DNA from: Burkholderia pseudomultivorans
Lineage (GTDB): Bacteria > Pseudomonadota > Gammaproteobacteria > Burkholderiales > Burkholderiaceae
DNA: 64,000 nt
Reading direction: 5' to 3'
Assembly: GCF_902499075.1 (NCBI RefSeq)
Contig: NZ_CABVPP010000014.1
Location: 1-64,000, forward strand
This document shows, one piece after another, positions 1-8,725 of this stretch. The translations under genes were made by a program, and so were the position numbers. The notes under the pieces were generated by a model, which was given only the letters and a program-made list of their open reading frames with translations, ran no database searches and was not told the origin of the DNA. Position 1 is the first letter of the stretch. Each line of letters opens with the position of its first letter.

Positions 1-359
1 CGGCCGTCGCGGGCCGCGTCGGCGAGGCGATGCAGGGTGGACGCGCGCGTGAGCGGCACGTCGCCGTACAGCACGAGTGTCGGTTGCGCGGGATCGAGCA
101 GCGGCAGCGCCTGGCGTACCGCATGGCCGGTGCCGAGCTGTTCGGCCTGCACCGCGAACTGCACGTCGGGTGCGGCGACCGCGGCCTGGACCTGCTCGGC
201 GCCATGCCCGACGACGACGACGAGCCGGGACGGCTGCAGCGTGCGCGCGGTCGCGATGACGTGGGAGAGGAGCGGCCTGCCGGCCAGCGGATGAAGCACT
301 TTCGGCAGCGCGGAACGCATGCGCTTGCCGGTGCCTGCCGCCAAAATCACGATATTCAT
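1..359 (-). CDS. glmU: GlmU, bifunctional GlcN-1-P acetyltransferase/GlcNAc-1-P uridyltransferase (5' part only)
   Basis: The first 119 codons are visible and the gene runs off the left edge. The N-terminus [16 protein letters not shown] followed by [13 protein letters not shown] is the nucleotidyltransferase signature (L-A-A-G-x-G-x-R-M, then P-K) of the uridyltransferase domain. QLGTGHAV and LYGDVPL match the UTP-binding and metal-binding parts of GlmU. The enzyme makes UDP-GlcNAc in the cytoplasm, the precursor of peptidoglycan, lipid A and the glycans of the adjacent cluster. The left-handed beta-helix acetyltransferase domain lies outside the window, so it cannot be checked. It reads in the same direction as the upstream glycan operon, 107 bases after it. 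Confidence 0.9.
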   Translation of the reverse strand, partial: MNIVILAAGTGKRMRSALPKVLHPLAGRPLLSHVIATARTLQPSRLVVVVGHGAEQVQAAVAAPDVQFAVQAEQLGTGHAVRQALPLLDPAQPTLVLYGDVPLTRASTLHRLADAARDG

Positions 360-466
360 GGCGCCAGCTTGTTAGGTGATGTCATAGGGGTTTGCACCGA
401 AGGCTTTTTTCTAGAGAACTCTTTTGCCTCGAAGCTGCTGTCTGAGAACAGATGACGCTGTGTCCC

Positions 467-1570
467 TCAATGGCGCCGATGCTTCCTCACCACCATCCAC
501 CGCGGCGCGCGGAACCGCACGATGCTGATATACAGCCACACATAGGTCAGCGCGAACAGCACGACGAACACGAACAGATGCACCGTGTGCCGCCAGAACA
601 GCGTCGCGGGAATCACCGCGACGAGGCACAGCAGCCACAGATACGGCGAAGTCAGCGAGTTGCGCCGCGTCAGGTCGTGCGCATGCTGCGTGCCGACGGC
701 CCAGCGCATCAGCCGCTTGTACACGAGCATGTGCAGGTGCACGCCGTCGGGAATCCCCGGCGAGATCCCGCGGATGAACTTCTTCCGGTAGATCGAGAAA
801 CACGTCTCGAAGATCGGGTACATGAACAGCAGCACCGGATACCACGCGGACACCTCGTGATTGCGCATCACCAGCAGAATCGCGAGTTCGGCGAGCATGA
901 ACCCGATGAAATACGCGCCGCCATCGCCGAGGAAAATCAATCCGGCCGGGAAGTTCCACAGGAAAAACCCCAGCACGGCGCCCATCATGATGATCGACGC
1001 GGACATCACGACCGGATCGTTCACGTGAAATGCGACATACGCGAGCGACGCGAACATCATGAAGCTGACCATCGACGCGAGGCCGTTGAAGCCGTCGATG
1101 ATGTTGATCGCGTTCGCGAGCGCGGCAACCGCGAGCACCGTGACGAACGCCGAAATGGCGACGTAATGGAGCAGGAAGTCGAGCGGCGGCACGCTGATGC
1201 GCGTGACGCGGATATCGATCAGCCAGAACGCGAACGCCGCAGCGCCCATCGTGCACAGCAGCCGCGCGCGCGGCGATACGCGTTTGGTCAGGTCCTCGAC
1301 GAGCCCCGACAGGAACGCCGGCATCCCGCAGGCGACGATCCCGAGAATGCTGCCGGCGATCGTCGGATAGCGCCGGGACAGGATCAGCGCGGCGATGACG
1401 ACCCCGGCGAGGATCCCGATGCCCCCGACACGCGGCACGGGCCGCACGTGGAATTTCTGCACGCCGGCCAGATCGCTGTCGATCGAGAATTTCTCGTGCA
1501 AATGCGCGTAGCGCACGATGAACAGCGTGACGAGCAGGGAGACGATAAAGCCGGACGCGAAGCTGAGCAT
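467..1570 (-). CDS. WecA/MraY-family polyprenyl-phosphate sugar-1-phosphate transferase
   Basis: This 367-residue protein is hydrophobic throughout, with about ten membrane segments. It belongs to the glycosyltransferase 4 family (WecA, MraY, WbpL). Visible family motifs are RPVPRVGGIGI near residue 45, NAINIIDGFNGL in the middle (the Asp-containing cytoplasmic loop) and FLGDGGAYFIGF. Such enzymes start a lipid-linked glycan by moving a HexNAc-1-phosphate from a UDP-sugar to undecaprenyl phosphate. It is the last gene of the wzx-GT2-GT4-galE operon, 27 bases after galE, so it probably primes the repeat unit built by that operon. The exact UDP-sugar cannot be read from the sequence. Confidence 0.85.
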   Translation of the reverse strand: MLSFASGFIVSLLVTLFIVRYAHLHEKFSIDSDLAGVQKFHVRPVPRVGGIGILAGVVIAALILSRRYPTIAGSILGIVACGMPAFLSGLVEDLTKRVSPRARLLCTMGAAAFAFWLIDIRVTRISVPPLDFLLHYVAISAFVTVLAVAALANAINIIDGFNGLASMVSFMMFASLAYVAFHVNDPVVMSASIIMMGAVLGFFLWNFPAGLIFLGDGGAYFIGFMLAELAILLVMRNHEVSAWYPVLLFMYPIFETCFSIYRKKFIRGISPGIPDGVHLHMLVYKRLMRWAVGTQHAHDLTRRNSLTSPYLWLLCLVAVIPATLFWRHTVHLFVFVVLFALTYVWLYISIVRFRAPRWMVVRKHRRH

Positions 1571-1597
1571 GGGATCGCTCGAAAAATGGACAGCGGA

Positions 1598-2620
1598 TTA
1601 TACAAAACCGCGCGGGTTCCCCTCCTGCCATCGCCAGTGGTCGGCGCACATTTCTTCGATGCCGAGCGTCGCGCGCCAGCCGATGATGTCGGCGGCGGCC
1701 TGCGGGTTCGCGTAGCACTCGGCGATGTCGCCCGGGCGTCGCGCGACGAGCTCGTACGGCACGGGACGGCCCGACGCCTTCTCGAACGCGCGCACGACTT
1801 CGAGCACGCTATAGCCCTGCCCGGTGCCGAGGTTCACGACGAAGCTCGCATCGCGCTTCACGAGCGCGTCGAGCGCGGCGATGTGCCCCTTCGCGAGATC
1901 GACGACGTGGATATAGTCGCGCACGCCGGTGCCGTCCGGTGTCGGGTAGTCGGAGCCGAACACGCGCAGCTTCTCCAGCTTGCCGACGGCGACCTGCGCG
2001 ACGTACGGCATCAGGTTGTTCGGAATGCCGGCCGGATCCTCGCCGATCAGCCCGCTCGCATGCGCGCCGACCGGATTGAAGTAGCGCAGCGTCGCGATCC
2101 GCCACGACGGGTCCGACACCTCGAGATCGCGCAGGATCTGCTCGGCGATCAGCTTCGACTGGCCGTACGGGTTCGTCGCGGACAGCGGGAACGATTCGTC
2201 GATCGGCGAGCGCTCGGGCACGCCGTACACGGTGGCCGAAGAACTGAACACGAACTGCCGGACCTTGCGCTCGCGCATCACCTTCAGCACCGCGAGCAGC
2301 CCGCCGATGTTGTTCTGGTAATACTCGAGCGGCTTCGCGACCGATTCGCCGACGGCCTTCAGCGCCGCGAAATGGATCGTGCCGGTGATCGGATGCGCGT
2401 CGAAAACCTTCGCGAGCGCGGCTTCGTCGCACACGTCCACCTGGTGGAACGCGGGCGTCTTGCCGGTGATCCGCTCGATGCGACGCACGGATTCGGCCTT
2501 GCTGTTGACGAGATTGTCGACGATCACGACATCGTAACCGTTGTCGAGCAGCTCGACGGCCGTGTGCGAGCCGATGTAGCCCGCGCCGCCGGTAACGAGG
2601 ATGGTGCCTTTAGCGGTCAT
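1598..2620 (-). CDS. galE: UDP-glucose 4-epimerase
   Basis: This is a 340-residue extended short-chain dehydrogenase. The NAD-binding glycine motif GGAGYIGSH is at residues 11-19 and the catalytic pair is Tyr152 and Lys156 in PYGQSK, with the Ser-rich FSSSATVYG just before. Length and motifs are those of GalE, which interconverts UDP-glucose and UDP-galactose (some also UDP-GlcNAc and UDP-GalNAc). It starts 15 bases after the GT4 gene and lies inside a glycan operon, so it likely supplies a galacto-configured donor for the transferases. A polysaccharide-specific 4-epimerase rather than the housekeeping enzyme is possible. Confidence 0.93.
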   Translation of the reverse strand: MTAKGTILVTGGAGYIGSHTAVELLDNGYDVVIVDNLVNSKAESVRRIERITGKTPAFHQVDVCDEAALAKVFDAHPITGTIHFAALKAVGESVAKPLEYYQNNIGGLLAVLKVMRERKVRQFVFSSSATVYGVPERSPIDESFPLSATNPYGQSKLIAEQILRDLEVSDPSWRIATLRYFNPVGAHASGLIGEDPAGIPNNLMPYVAQVAVGKLEKLRVFGSDYPTPDGTGVRDYIHVVDLAKGHIAALDALVKRDASFVVNLGTGQGYSVLEVVRAFEKASGRPVPYELVARRPGDIAECYANPQAAADIIGWRATLGIEEMCADHWRWQEGNPRGFV

Positions 2621-2635
2621 TGCAGATGCGCTCCT

Positions 2636-3772
2636 TCAGAGTGTGATGCCTGTCAACGAGTGGATGGTACGCCGGTAGCGTTCGACGACCTGCTGCTCGT
2701 CGAATTCCGCGGCGACCTTCTGCCGGCCGCGCGCACCCATCGCGTCGCGTCCGGCCGTGCCGAGTTCGATCATGCGGATCAGTTGCTCCGCGAGGCTCGC
2801 GCTGTCGCGCGCGCGGCACAGGAAGCCCGTCTCGCCGTCGGCGACGACGTCGCGGCAGCCCGGCACGTCGGTCGCGACGATCGGGCGTCCCATCGCGGAC
2901 GCCTCCATCAGCGTGCGCGGCACGCCTTCGCGGTACGACGGCAGCACGACGCAGTCGGCCGCCGCGATATGCGGGCGCACGTCGTGCGCCTCGCCGAGAT
3001 ACTCGACGACACCTTCGGCCACCCATGCATCGACGTCCGCGCGGCCGATCGCGCTCGGATTGTCGACGCCGAGCGGCCCGAGCAGCTGGAAGCGCGCGTG
3101 CGGATGACGCGCGCGCACGCTGCGCGCCGCCTCGACGTATTCGCGCACGCCCTTGTCCCACAGCAGGCGGCCGATCAGGATGAACACCGGCGCGTCGCCG
3201 GCCGGCAGCGGCACGGGCGCGAACTGTTCGAGATCGACGCCTTCGCCGTGCAGCAGCTGCGCGCGCTCGGGGTGGGCGAGCAGCTTCTCGTCGGTGAAGG
3301 TCGCGAGGTCGTCGCGGTTCAGGAACCAGACTTCACGCGGGAAGCGGAATGCGAACCGGTACAGGCGCTTCGCGACGCTTGCCGCGCGGCTTTTCTGGAT
3401 GAACACGTAGCCGAGCCCGGTCGTGACCGCGATCGACGGCACGCGCGCGAGCCACGCGGCGACCGAGCCGTAGATGTTTGGCTTGATCGTGTAATGGAAC
3501 ACGAGATCGGGCTTCAGCGCGCGGTAATGGCGAAACAGCGCGGCGAGCGTGCCGAGATCCTCGCGCGGGCTCGTGCCTTTCGACGCGACCGCGAGCGCCA
3601 CGTAGCGGCAGCCCATCTGCTCGAGCAGCGGCACGGTGCGGTCGTGCGGCGCGATCACGATCACCTCGGCGCCGCGCGCGACGAGCGCACGGATCAACCC
3701 GTGGCGATACGTGTAGATCGCCCAGGCCGTGTTGCAGACGAGCGCGATGCGCAGCGAAGGGGTGGCGGTCAT
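2636..3772 (-). CDS. Glycosyltransferase family 4 (GT-B fold)
   Basis: The start is set at the ATG at 3772 (MTATPSLRIALVCNTAW), because the 22 codons upstream are low-complexity. The 378-residue protein has the GT-B layout. The N-terminal Rossmann domain has GLIRALVARGAEVIVIAP, and the C-terminal donor domain has the GT4 segments ILIGRLLWDKG and VLPSYREGVPRTLMEASAMG, the latter carrying the E-x7-E nucleotide-sugar motif. It should add one sugar to the lipid-linked oligosaccharide at the cytoplasmic face. Donor and acceptor cannot be assigned. It starts 43 bases after the GT2 gene. Confidence 0.88.
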   Translation of the reverse strand: MTATPSLRIALVCNTAWAIYTYRHGLIRALVARGAEVIVIAPHDRTVPLLEQMGCRYVALAVASKGTSPREDLGTLAALFRHYRALKPDLVFHYTIKPNIYGSVAAWLARVPSIAVTTGLGYVFIQKSRAASVAKRLYRFAFRFPREVWFLNRDDLATFTDEKLLAHPERAQLLHGEGVDLEQFAPVPLPAGDAPVFILIGRLLWDKGVREYVEAARSVRARHPHARFQLLGPLGVDNPSAIGRADVDAWVAEGVVEYLGEAHDVRPHIAAADCVVLPSYREGVPRTLMEASAMGRPIVATDVPGCRDVVADGETGFLCRARDSASLAEQLIRMIELGTAGRDAMGARGRQKVAAEFDEQQVVERYRRTIHSLTGITL

Positions 3773-3815
3773 GAAAAAAAGAAAAAATAAAGCGGTCGAA
3801 AATGCCGAAAACGCG

Positions 3816-4640
3816 TCAGGCCGACGGCCGCGCGGCAAACAGCGTCTGCTTGATCCGCTGCAACGTACGGTACGGCGTCACGAAATGCAGCAGGTTCTTG
3901 GCGAGGCCGGCCCAGTCGTACGGGTTCAGCGCGTTGAAATGGCGCAGCAGCAGCGCCAGCGTCGACACGAGCTGGCGGCGGCGCTTCGTCGCGCTGATCC
4001 CGCCCTCGTTGAGCTCGTAATAGAGGCCGAGCTCGGGCAGGTTCGCGCAATCGTAGCGTTGCATTAACCGTAAAAAAAGATCGAGATCCTCGGCCGCGCG
4101 GTATTTCGCGCGATAGTTGCCGACCTCGCGCACGGCGTCGATGCGCAGCATCACCGACGGATGCACGAGCGGAGAGCGCAGGAAGCGCGTGCGGCGCAGC
4201 GTGCGCGGATCGGCGGGCGGCATCAGCATGAAGCGCGGCTCGCCGGCGCGCGACACGACCTGCGTCCACATGCCGACGCAGGCCACACGCGGATGCGCGT
4301 CGAGATACGCGCGCTGCTTCGCGAGGCGCTGCGGCGCGGCGAGATCGCCCGCGTCGATGCGGGCCGCGTAGCGGAAGCCGCGCGCGGCGAGCGCGTCGAT
4401 GCCGGCTTCGAGCGCGCGCTCGATGCCGCCGTTCTGCGGCATGCGCAGCACGTCGATCGACAGGCCCGGCAGATCGGGCGCGACGATCGGCGGCGTGCTG
4501 CCGTCGTCGACGATCAGCACGTGCACGCGCGCGTCCTCGCGAAACGACGCGAGGGTCCGCACGACGTCGTCGTGCCCGTTGTAGGCCGGCATCAGCACGG
4601 CCACGTCGTCGAGCGGGGGCGCGGAATCGGGAGGCGTCAT
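3816..4640 (-). CDS. Glycosyltransferase family 2 (GT-A fold)
   Basis: The 274-residue protein begins at the ATG at 4640 (MTPPDSAPPLDD), which overlaps the wzx stop by the four bases ATGA and so implies coupled translation. VAVLMPAYNGHDDVVRTL and VLIVDDGSTPP are the classical GT2 N-terminal nucleotide-binding motifs, and ARIDAGDLAAP carries the acidic DxD-like metal motif. The middle section LVHPSVMLRIDAVREVG is typical of rhamnosyl/galactosyl transferases of surface glycans. The sugar transferred is not predictable from sequence. Confidence 0.88.
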   Translation of the reverse strand: MTPPDSAPPLDDVAVLMPAYNGHDDVVRTLASFREDARVHVLIVDDGSTPPIVAPDLPGLSIDVLRMPQNGGIERALEAGIDALAARGFRYAARIDAGDLAAPQRLAKQRAYLDAHPRVACVGMWTQVVSRAGEPRFMLMPPADPRTLRRTRFLRSPLVHPSVMLRIDAVREVGNYRAKYRAAEDLDLFLRLMQRYDCANLPELGLYYELNEGGISATKRRRQLVSTLALLLRHFNALNPYDWAGLAKNLLHFVTPYRTLQRIKQTLFAARPSA

Positions 4641-5893
4641 GGGCGCAGCTTGAAACGAATGTAATAAAAATTGACGGCGGCGGCGGCCAGATAGCCGGCC
4701 GCCAGCCCGACGAGCGCGCCGTACAGGCCGAGCCGCGGAATCGCGAGCAGGTTGACGAGGGCGGCGATCGCGAGCGCGAGCACCCATTTCGACAGCAACA
4801 CGAATTTTGCTTGATATTTGAGCACGATAAGATTGCCTATCGCCTCGATGCTGGCCGGCACGGACAGCCAGACGGCCCAGCGGAAGATGTCGACCGACGC
4901 TTCGTAGCCGGGCCCGAACACCTTGCCGACGATCAGCGGCGCGGCGGCGTCGAGCACGAGCGCGCCGGCCGTCATCAGGCCGGCCGTCATCGCGATCAGC
5001 CGGACGATGTTGCGGCGCAGCCGCGCGACGTCCTGCACGCGATACACGAACGCCGGCGCGATGGTCTGCGCGAGCATCAGCGCGAGCGTGATCCAGTTCT
5101 CGTTGAGCTGCTGCGCGGCCGAGTAGCGGCCGAGATCGGCAAACGACACGTGACGCTCGAGCATCAGGCGGTCGAGCTTCAGGAACAGGTACATGCAGAT
5201 CAGGCCGAGCCAGAACACGGTGCCGGCCGTCGCGAAATGCTTGAACAGCGGTGTGTCGAACGTCCAGCCGAGCCGGCCGCCGTTACGATGCCGGTAGTAC
5301 AGCAGCAGCGCGAAGCCGATCGCGGCGGCCTCGAGCGCCCACAGCCACGCGAAGCGCGCGGGGCCCGCGGCGGCGCGCACCAGCAGCCAGACGAGCAGCG
5401 CCTTCGCGAGCGCGGCGAGCATGCTGGTCACGAGCTGCGGCTTGCTGTAGGTCATGCTCTGCAGCCACGCGTTGATCACGCCGACGAACGGCTCGCGGAA
5501 CACCATCGTGACCGCGAGGCCCGCGAGCATCGCGCCGACCAGCGGATCGAACGCGCCGGCGGCGATCGCGATCCAGGTCGCGACGAGCGCGGCGGCCGAC
5601 ACGGCGATGCGCAGCGCGAACGCGCTGCCGAGCACCGCGCCGAGCTGGCCGGGCGGGCGCTGGACGATGGTCGGAACCAGGATTTCGGCGCCGCACACCC
5701 AGGTGAGCGGCGCCAGCACGAGGAGCAGCGTATTCGCATACTGCCATTTGCCGAACACATCCGGCCCGAAATAACGGGCCAGCAGGCCGCTGATCGCGAT
5801 CGCGACGCCGATCTGCGTGAGCCGTTCGAGCCCCAGCCAGACGAGGTTCGCGACGGCTTTCGCGACGTCCGGGTTGGCGAAGCGCTTCAGCAT
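4637..5893 (-). CDS. Wzx-like polysaccharide flippase
   Basis: About 418 residues, almost entirely alternating hydrophobic helices (12-14 predicted), with an N-terminus that enters the membrane immediately (VANLVWLGLERLTQIGVAIAISG). This is the MATE/PST-type organisation of Wzx flippases, which move undecaprenyl-linked oligosaccharide to the periplasm. I chose the ATG at 5893; an ATG at 5908 is also in frame. It is the first gene of the minus-strand glycan operon and is divergent from the phosphomannomutase gene. No Wzy polymerase or WaaL ligase is present in this window, so the product may be a single unit or be polymerised by genes elsewhere. Confidence 0.82.
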   Translation of the reverse strand: MLKRFANPDVAKAVANLVWLGLERLTQIGVAIAISGLLARYFGPDVFGKWQYANTLLLVLAPLTWVCGAEILVPTIVQRPPGQLGAVLGSAFALRIAVSAAALVATWIAIAAGAFDPLVGAMLAGLAVTMVFREPFVGVINAWLQSMTYSKPQLVTSMLAALAKALLVWLLVRAAAGPARFAWLWALEAAAIGFALLLYYRHRNGGRLGWTFDTPLFKHFATAGTVFWLGLICMYLFLKLDRLMLERHVSFADLGRYSAAQQLNENWITLALMLAQTIAPAFVYRVQDVARLRRNIVRLIAMTAGLMTAGALVLDAAAPLIVGKVFGPGYEASVDIFRWAVWLSVPASIEAIGNLIVLKYQAKFVLLSKWVLALAIAALVNLLAIPRLGLYGALVGLAAGYLAAAAVNFYYIRFKLRP

Positions 5894-6135
5894 GCGGGGC
5901 CGCCGCACGCGCGCGAAGCGGCTGGCAGGACGCCCGGAGGCAGCGGTTTGGCGGCGGCGGGACGGCTAGGCATTAAAATGGGCGGAATACGCGTCATCAA
6001 AACCCGCGATTATAAGTGGGATCGGGATCGCTCCAGCGATCTCCGGTCCTTGTTCCGCAGGGCTTGCCGCGCGATGCGCGGCGCCGGCGAGAGGCGGCCA
6101 GAATCATTTTCCATGCACGAACCGAGAGAGAATCG

Positions 6136-7530
6136 ATGATCTCCCAATCCATCTTCAAGGCATATGACATTCGCGGCGTGGTCGGCAAGACGCTCGACGC
6201 CGACACGGCGCGCAGCATCGGCCGGGCGTTCGGCAGCGAAGTGCGCGCGCAGGGCGGCGATGCGGTCGTCGTCGGGCGCGACGGTCGCCTGTCCGGGCCG
6301 GAACTCGTCGGCGCGCTCGCCGACGGGCTGCGTGCGGCGGGCGTCGACGTCGTCGACGTCGGCATGGTGCCCACGCCGGTCGGCTATTTCGCGGCGAGCG
6401 TGCCGCTCGCGCTGAAAGGCGGCGAGCGCCGCATCGATTCGTGCATCGTCGTCACCGGCAGCCACAACCCGCCCGACTACAACGGTTTCAAGATGGTGCT
6501 GCGCGGTGCGGCGATCTACGGCGAGCAGATCCAGGCGCTGTACCGCCGCATCGTCGACGAGCGCTTCGAGAGCGGCAGCGGCACGTACGAAGAGCACGAC
6601 GTGGCCGACGCGTACATCGACCGCATCGTCGGCGACATCAAGCTCGCGCGCCCGCTGAAGCTCGTGGTCGATTCCGGCAACGGCGTCGCGGGCCCGCTCG
6701 CGACGCGCCTGTTCAAGGCGCTCGGCTGCACGCTGGTCGAACGCTTCACCGACATCGACGGCACGTTCCCGAACCATCACCCCGATCCCGCGCACCCGGA
6801 AAACCTGCAGGACGTGATCCAGGCGCTGAAGGATACCGACGCCGAGCTCGGCTTCGCGTTCGACGGCGACGGCGACCGTCTCGGCGTCGTCACGAAGGAC
6901 GGCCAGATCATCTATCCGGACCGCCAGCTGATGCTGTTCGCCGAGGAAGTGCTGTCGCGCAACCCCGGCGCGCAGATCATCTACGACGTGAAGTGCACGC
7001 GCCACCTTGCGCAATGGGTGAAGGCGAAGGGCGGCGAGCCGCTGATGTGGAAGACCGGCCACTCGCTGGTGAAGGCGAAGCTGCGCGAGACGGGCGCGCC
7101 GCTGGCGGGCGAGATGAGCGGCCACGTGTTCTTCAAGGATCGCTGGTACGGTTTCGACGATGGCCTCTACACGGGCGCACGCCTGCTCGAGATCCTCGCG
7201 AAGACGGCCGACCCGAGCGCGGTGCTGAACGCGCTGCCGGACGCGATGAGCACGCCGGAACTGCAGTTGAAGCTCGAAGAAGGCGAGAACTTCCGCCTGA
7301 TCGACAAGCTGCAGCAGGAAGCGAAGTTCGACGGCGCGGACGAAGTCGTGACGATCGACGGTCTGCGCGTCGAGTATCCGGACGGCTTCGGCCTGGCGCG
7401 TTCGTCGAACACGACGCCGGTCGTCGTGCTGCGCTTCGAGGCGGAGACGCAGGAAGGGCTCAAGCGCATCCAGGACGACTTCCGCCGCGTGCTGACGGCC
7501 GCGAAGCCGGACGTGAAGCTGCCGTTCTGA
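6136..7530 (+). CDS. manB: Phosphomannomutase/phosphoglucomutase (AlgC/ManB type)
   Basis: The chosen ATG at 6136 (MISQSIFKAYDIRGVVG) follows a GAGAGAG ribosome-binding sequence. The 464-residue protein has the alpha-D-phosphohexomutase layout: active-site phosphoserine Ser109 in VVTGSHNPPDYNG, the metal loop FDGDGDRLG near residue 245, the sugar-binding loop GEMSGHVFF near 325 and the phosphate-binding RSSNTTP near the C-terminus. It interconverts hexose 6- and 1-phosphates, feeding GDP-mannose/rhamnose or UDP-glucose synthesis for the flanking glycan and LPS genes. A strong terminator follows. Confidence 0.93.
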   Translation: MISQSIFKAYDIRGVVGKTLDADTARSIGRAFGSEVRAQGGDAVVVGRDGRLSGPELVGALADGLRAAGVDVVDVGMVPTPVGYFAASVPLALKGGERRIDSCIVVTGSHNPPDYNGFKMVLRGAAIYGEQIQALYRRIVDERFESGSGTYEEHDVADAYIDRIVGDIKLARPLKLVVDSGNGVAGPLATRLFKALGCTLVERFTDIDGTFPNHHPDPAHPENLQDVIQALKDTDAELGFAFDGDGDRLGVVTKDGQIIYPDRQLMLFAEEVLSRNPGAQIIYDVKCTRHLAQWVKAKGGEPLMWKTGHSLVKAKLRETGAPLAGEMSGHVFFKDRWYGFDDGLYTGARLLEILAKTADPSAVLNALPDAMSTPELQLKLEEGENFRLIDKLQQEAKFDGADEVVTIDGLRVEYPDGFGLARSSNTTPVVVLRFEAETQEGLKRIQDDFRRVLTAAKPDVKLPF

Positions 7531-7555
7531 GTCCGGGCGGCCTTGGGCCGCCGCT

Positions 7556-7584
7556 GGCGCGACGACACGGACCGTCGTCGCGCC
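7556..7584. other. Strong GC hairpin after manB
   Basis: A perfect 11-base inverted repeat (GGCGCGACGAC / GTCGTCGCGCC) with a seven-base loop lies between the manB stop and its terminator. No U-run follows it, so it is more likely an mRNA 3'-end stabilising element than a terminator. Confidence 0.45.
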
Positions 7585-7591
7585 AATCCCG

Positions 7592-7628
7592 AAAAAGCGG
7601 CGCATGCGCGAGCGTGCGGCCGCTTTTT
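7592..7628 (+). terminator. Rho-independent terminator after manB
   Basis: AAAAAGCGGC at 7592-7601 pairs with GCCGCTTTTT at 7619-7628 around a GC-rich loop and ends in five T residues. It separates manB from waaC, so waaC probably has its own promoter. Confidence 0.8.
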
Positions 7629-7704
7629 GTCAATTCGCGCGGCCGGGCGCGATAAAATCCCCCCTTTATGCCTGTCGCCGGCTGCCAGCCGGCGTTTTTT
7701 CAGC

Positions 7705-8700
7705 GTGCAAAAGATCCTGATCGTGCGCGTGTCGTCGCTGGGCGACGTCGTGCACAACATGCCGGTGATCGCCGATATCCGGCGCCGCCATCCCGATGCG
7801 CAGATCGACTGGCTCGTCGAGGAAGGTTTCGTCGACCTCGTGAAGCTCGTCGACGGCGTGCGCAACGTGCTGCCGTTCTCGCTGCGCCGCTGGCGCAAGA
7901 AGCCATTCGCGGCTGCGACCTGGCGCGAGATCCGGGCGTTCCGCAAGCAACTCGCGGCCGAGCACTACGACCTCGTGATCGACTGCCAGGGCCTCATCAA
8001 GACGGCCTGGGTCGCGAGCTGGGCGCGCGGCCCGCTCGTCGGTCTCGGCAACCGTACCGACGGCGCGGGCTACGAGTGGCCGGTGCGCTTCTTCTATCGC
8101 AAGCGCGTGCCGATTGCGCCGCGCACGCACGTGGTCGAGCGTTCGCGGCAACTCGTCGCGGCCGCGCTCGGCGATCCCGAGCCGACGCCGGCCGATCCGG
8201 TCGATTTCGGTCTCGACACGCGCGACGCGTCGCGCGCGATCGCGGCGGTCGGGCTGAACCTGCCGGTGCCGTACGTGGTGTTCGTCCATGCGACGTCGCG
8301 CGCCGACAAGCAGTGGCCGGACGCCGCATGGATCGAGCTCGGCCAGGCGCTGGTGCGGCGCGGCGCGTCGCTCGTGCTGCCGTGGGGCAACGACGCGGAG
8401 CGCGCGACCAGCGAGCGGCTCGCGAAGGAATTCGGCGCGGCCGCGATCGTGCCGCCGAAACTGTCGCTGCCGGCCGTGGTCGGCCTGATCGACGGCGCGG
8501 CGGCGACGGTCGGGGTTGACACAGGTCTGGTTCACATCGCGGCCGCGCTGAAGCGTCCGACGGTCGAACTGTACAATTTCGCGACGGCCTGGCGGACCGG
8601 CGGCTACTGGTCGCCGAACGTCGTCAATCTCGGCACGGCGGGGCAGCCCCCGTCGATCGCGCAGGTGAAGTCGGCGCTCGCGGGCTTCGGTCTCCTGTAA
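7705..8700 (+). CDS. waaC: Lipopolysaccharide heptosyltransferase I
   Basis: I place the start at GTG 7705 because the family N-terminus is exactly M/VQKILIVRVSSLGDVVHNMP; upstream codons are not conserved-looking. The 331-residue protein is a GT9 heptosyltransferase. WLVEEGFVDLV and VIDCQGLIKTAW lie in the N-terminal acceptor domain, and HATSRADKQWPDAAW plus VGVDTGLVHIAAAL form the ADP-heptose binding domain. It transfers the first L,D-heptose onto Kdo2-lipid A at the inner membrane. kdoO and waaA follow in the same direction, so this is an inner-core operon. The DTGLVHIAAAL motif distinguishes it from WaaF only weakly; WaaC is favoured by length and N-terminus. Confidence 0.92.
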   Translation: MQKILIVRVSSLGDVVHNMPVIADIRRRHPDAQIDWLVEEGFVDLVKLVDGVRNVLPFSLRRWRKKPFAAATWREIRAFRKQLAAEHYDLVIDCQGLIKTAWVASWARGPLVGLGNRTDGAGYEWPVRFFYRKRVPIAPRTHVVERSRQLVAAALGDPEPTPADPVDFGLDTRDASRAIAAVGLNLPVPYVVFVHATSRADKQWPDAAWIELGQALVRRGASLVLPWGNDAERATSERLAKEFGAAAIVPPKLSLPAVVGLIDGAAATVGVDTGLVHIAAALKRPTVELYNFATAWRTGGYWSPNVVNLGTAGQPPSIAQVKSALAGFGLL

Positions 8701-8725
8701 TGCCTGTCAGACACGCGAACCGATC

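Noticed and set aside
452-3790. A 1112-codon open frame on the plus strand over the glycan genes
   Set aside because: It is antisense to four clear genes, is rich in Arg, Glu, His and Asp with no domain, and results from high G+C third positions lacking stops.
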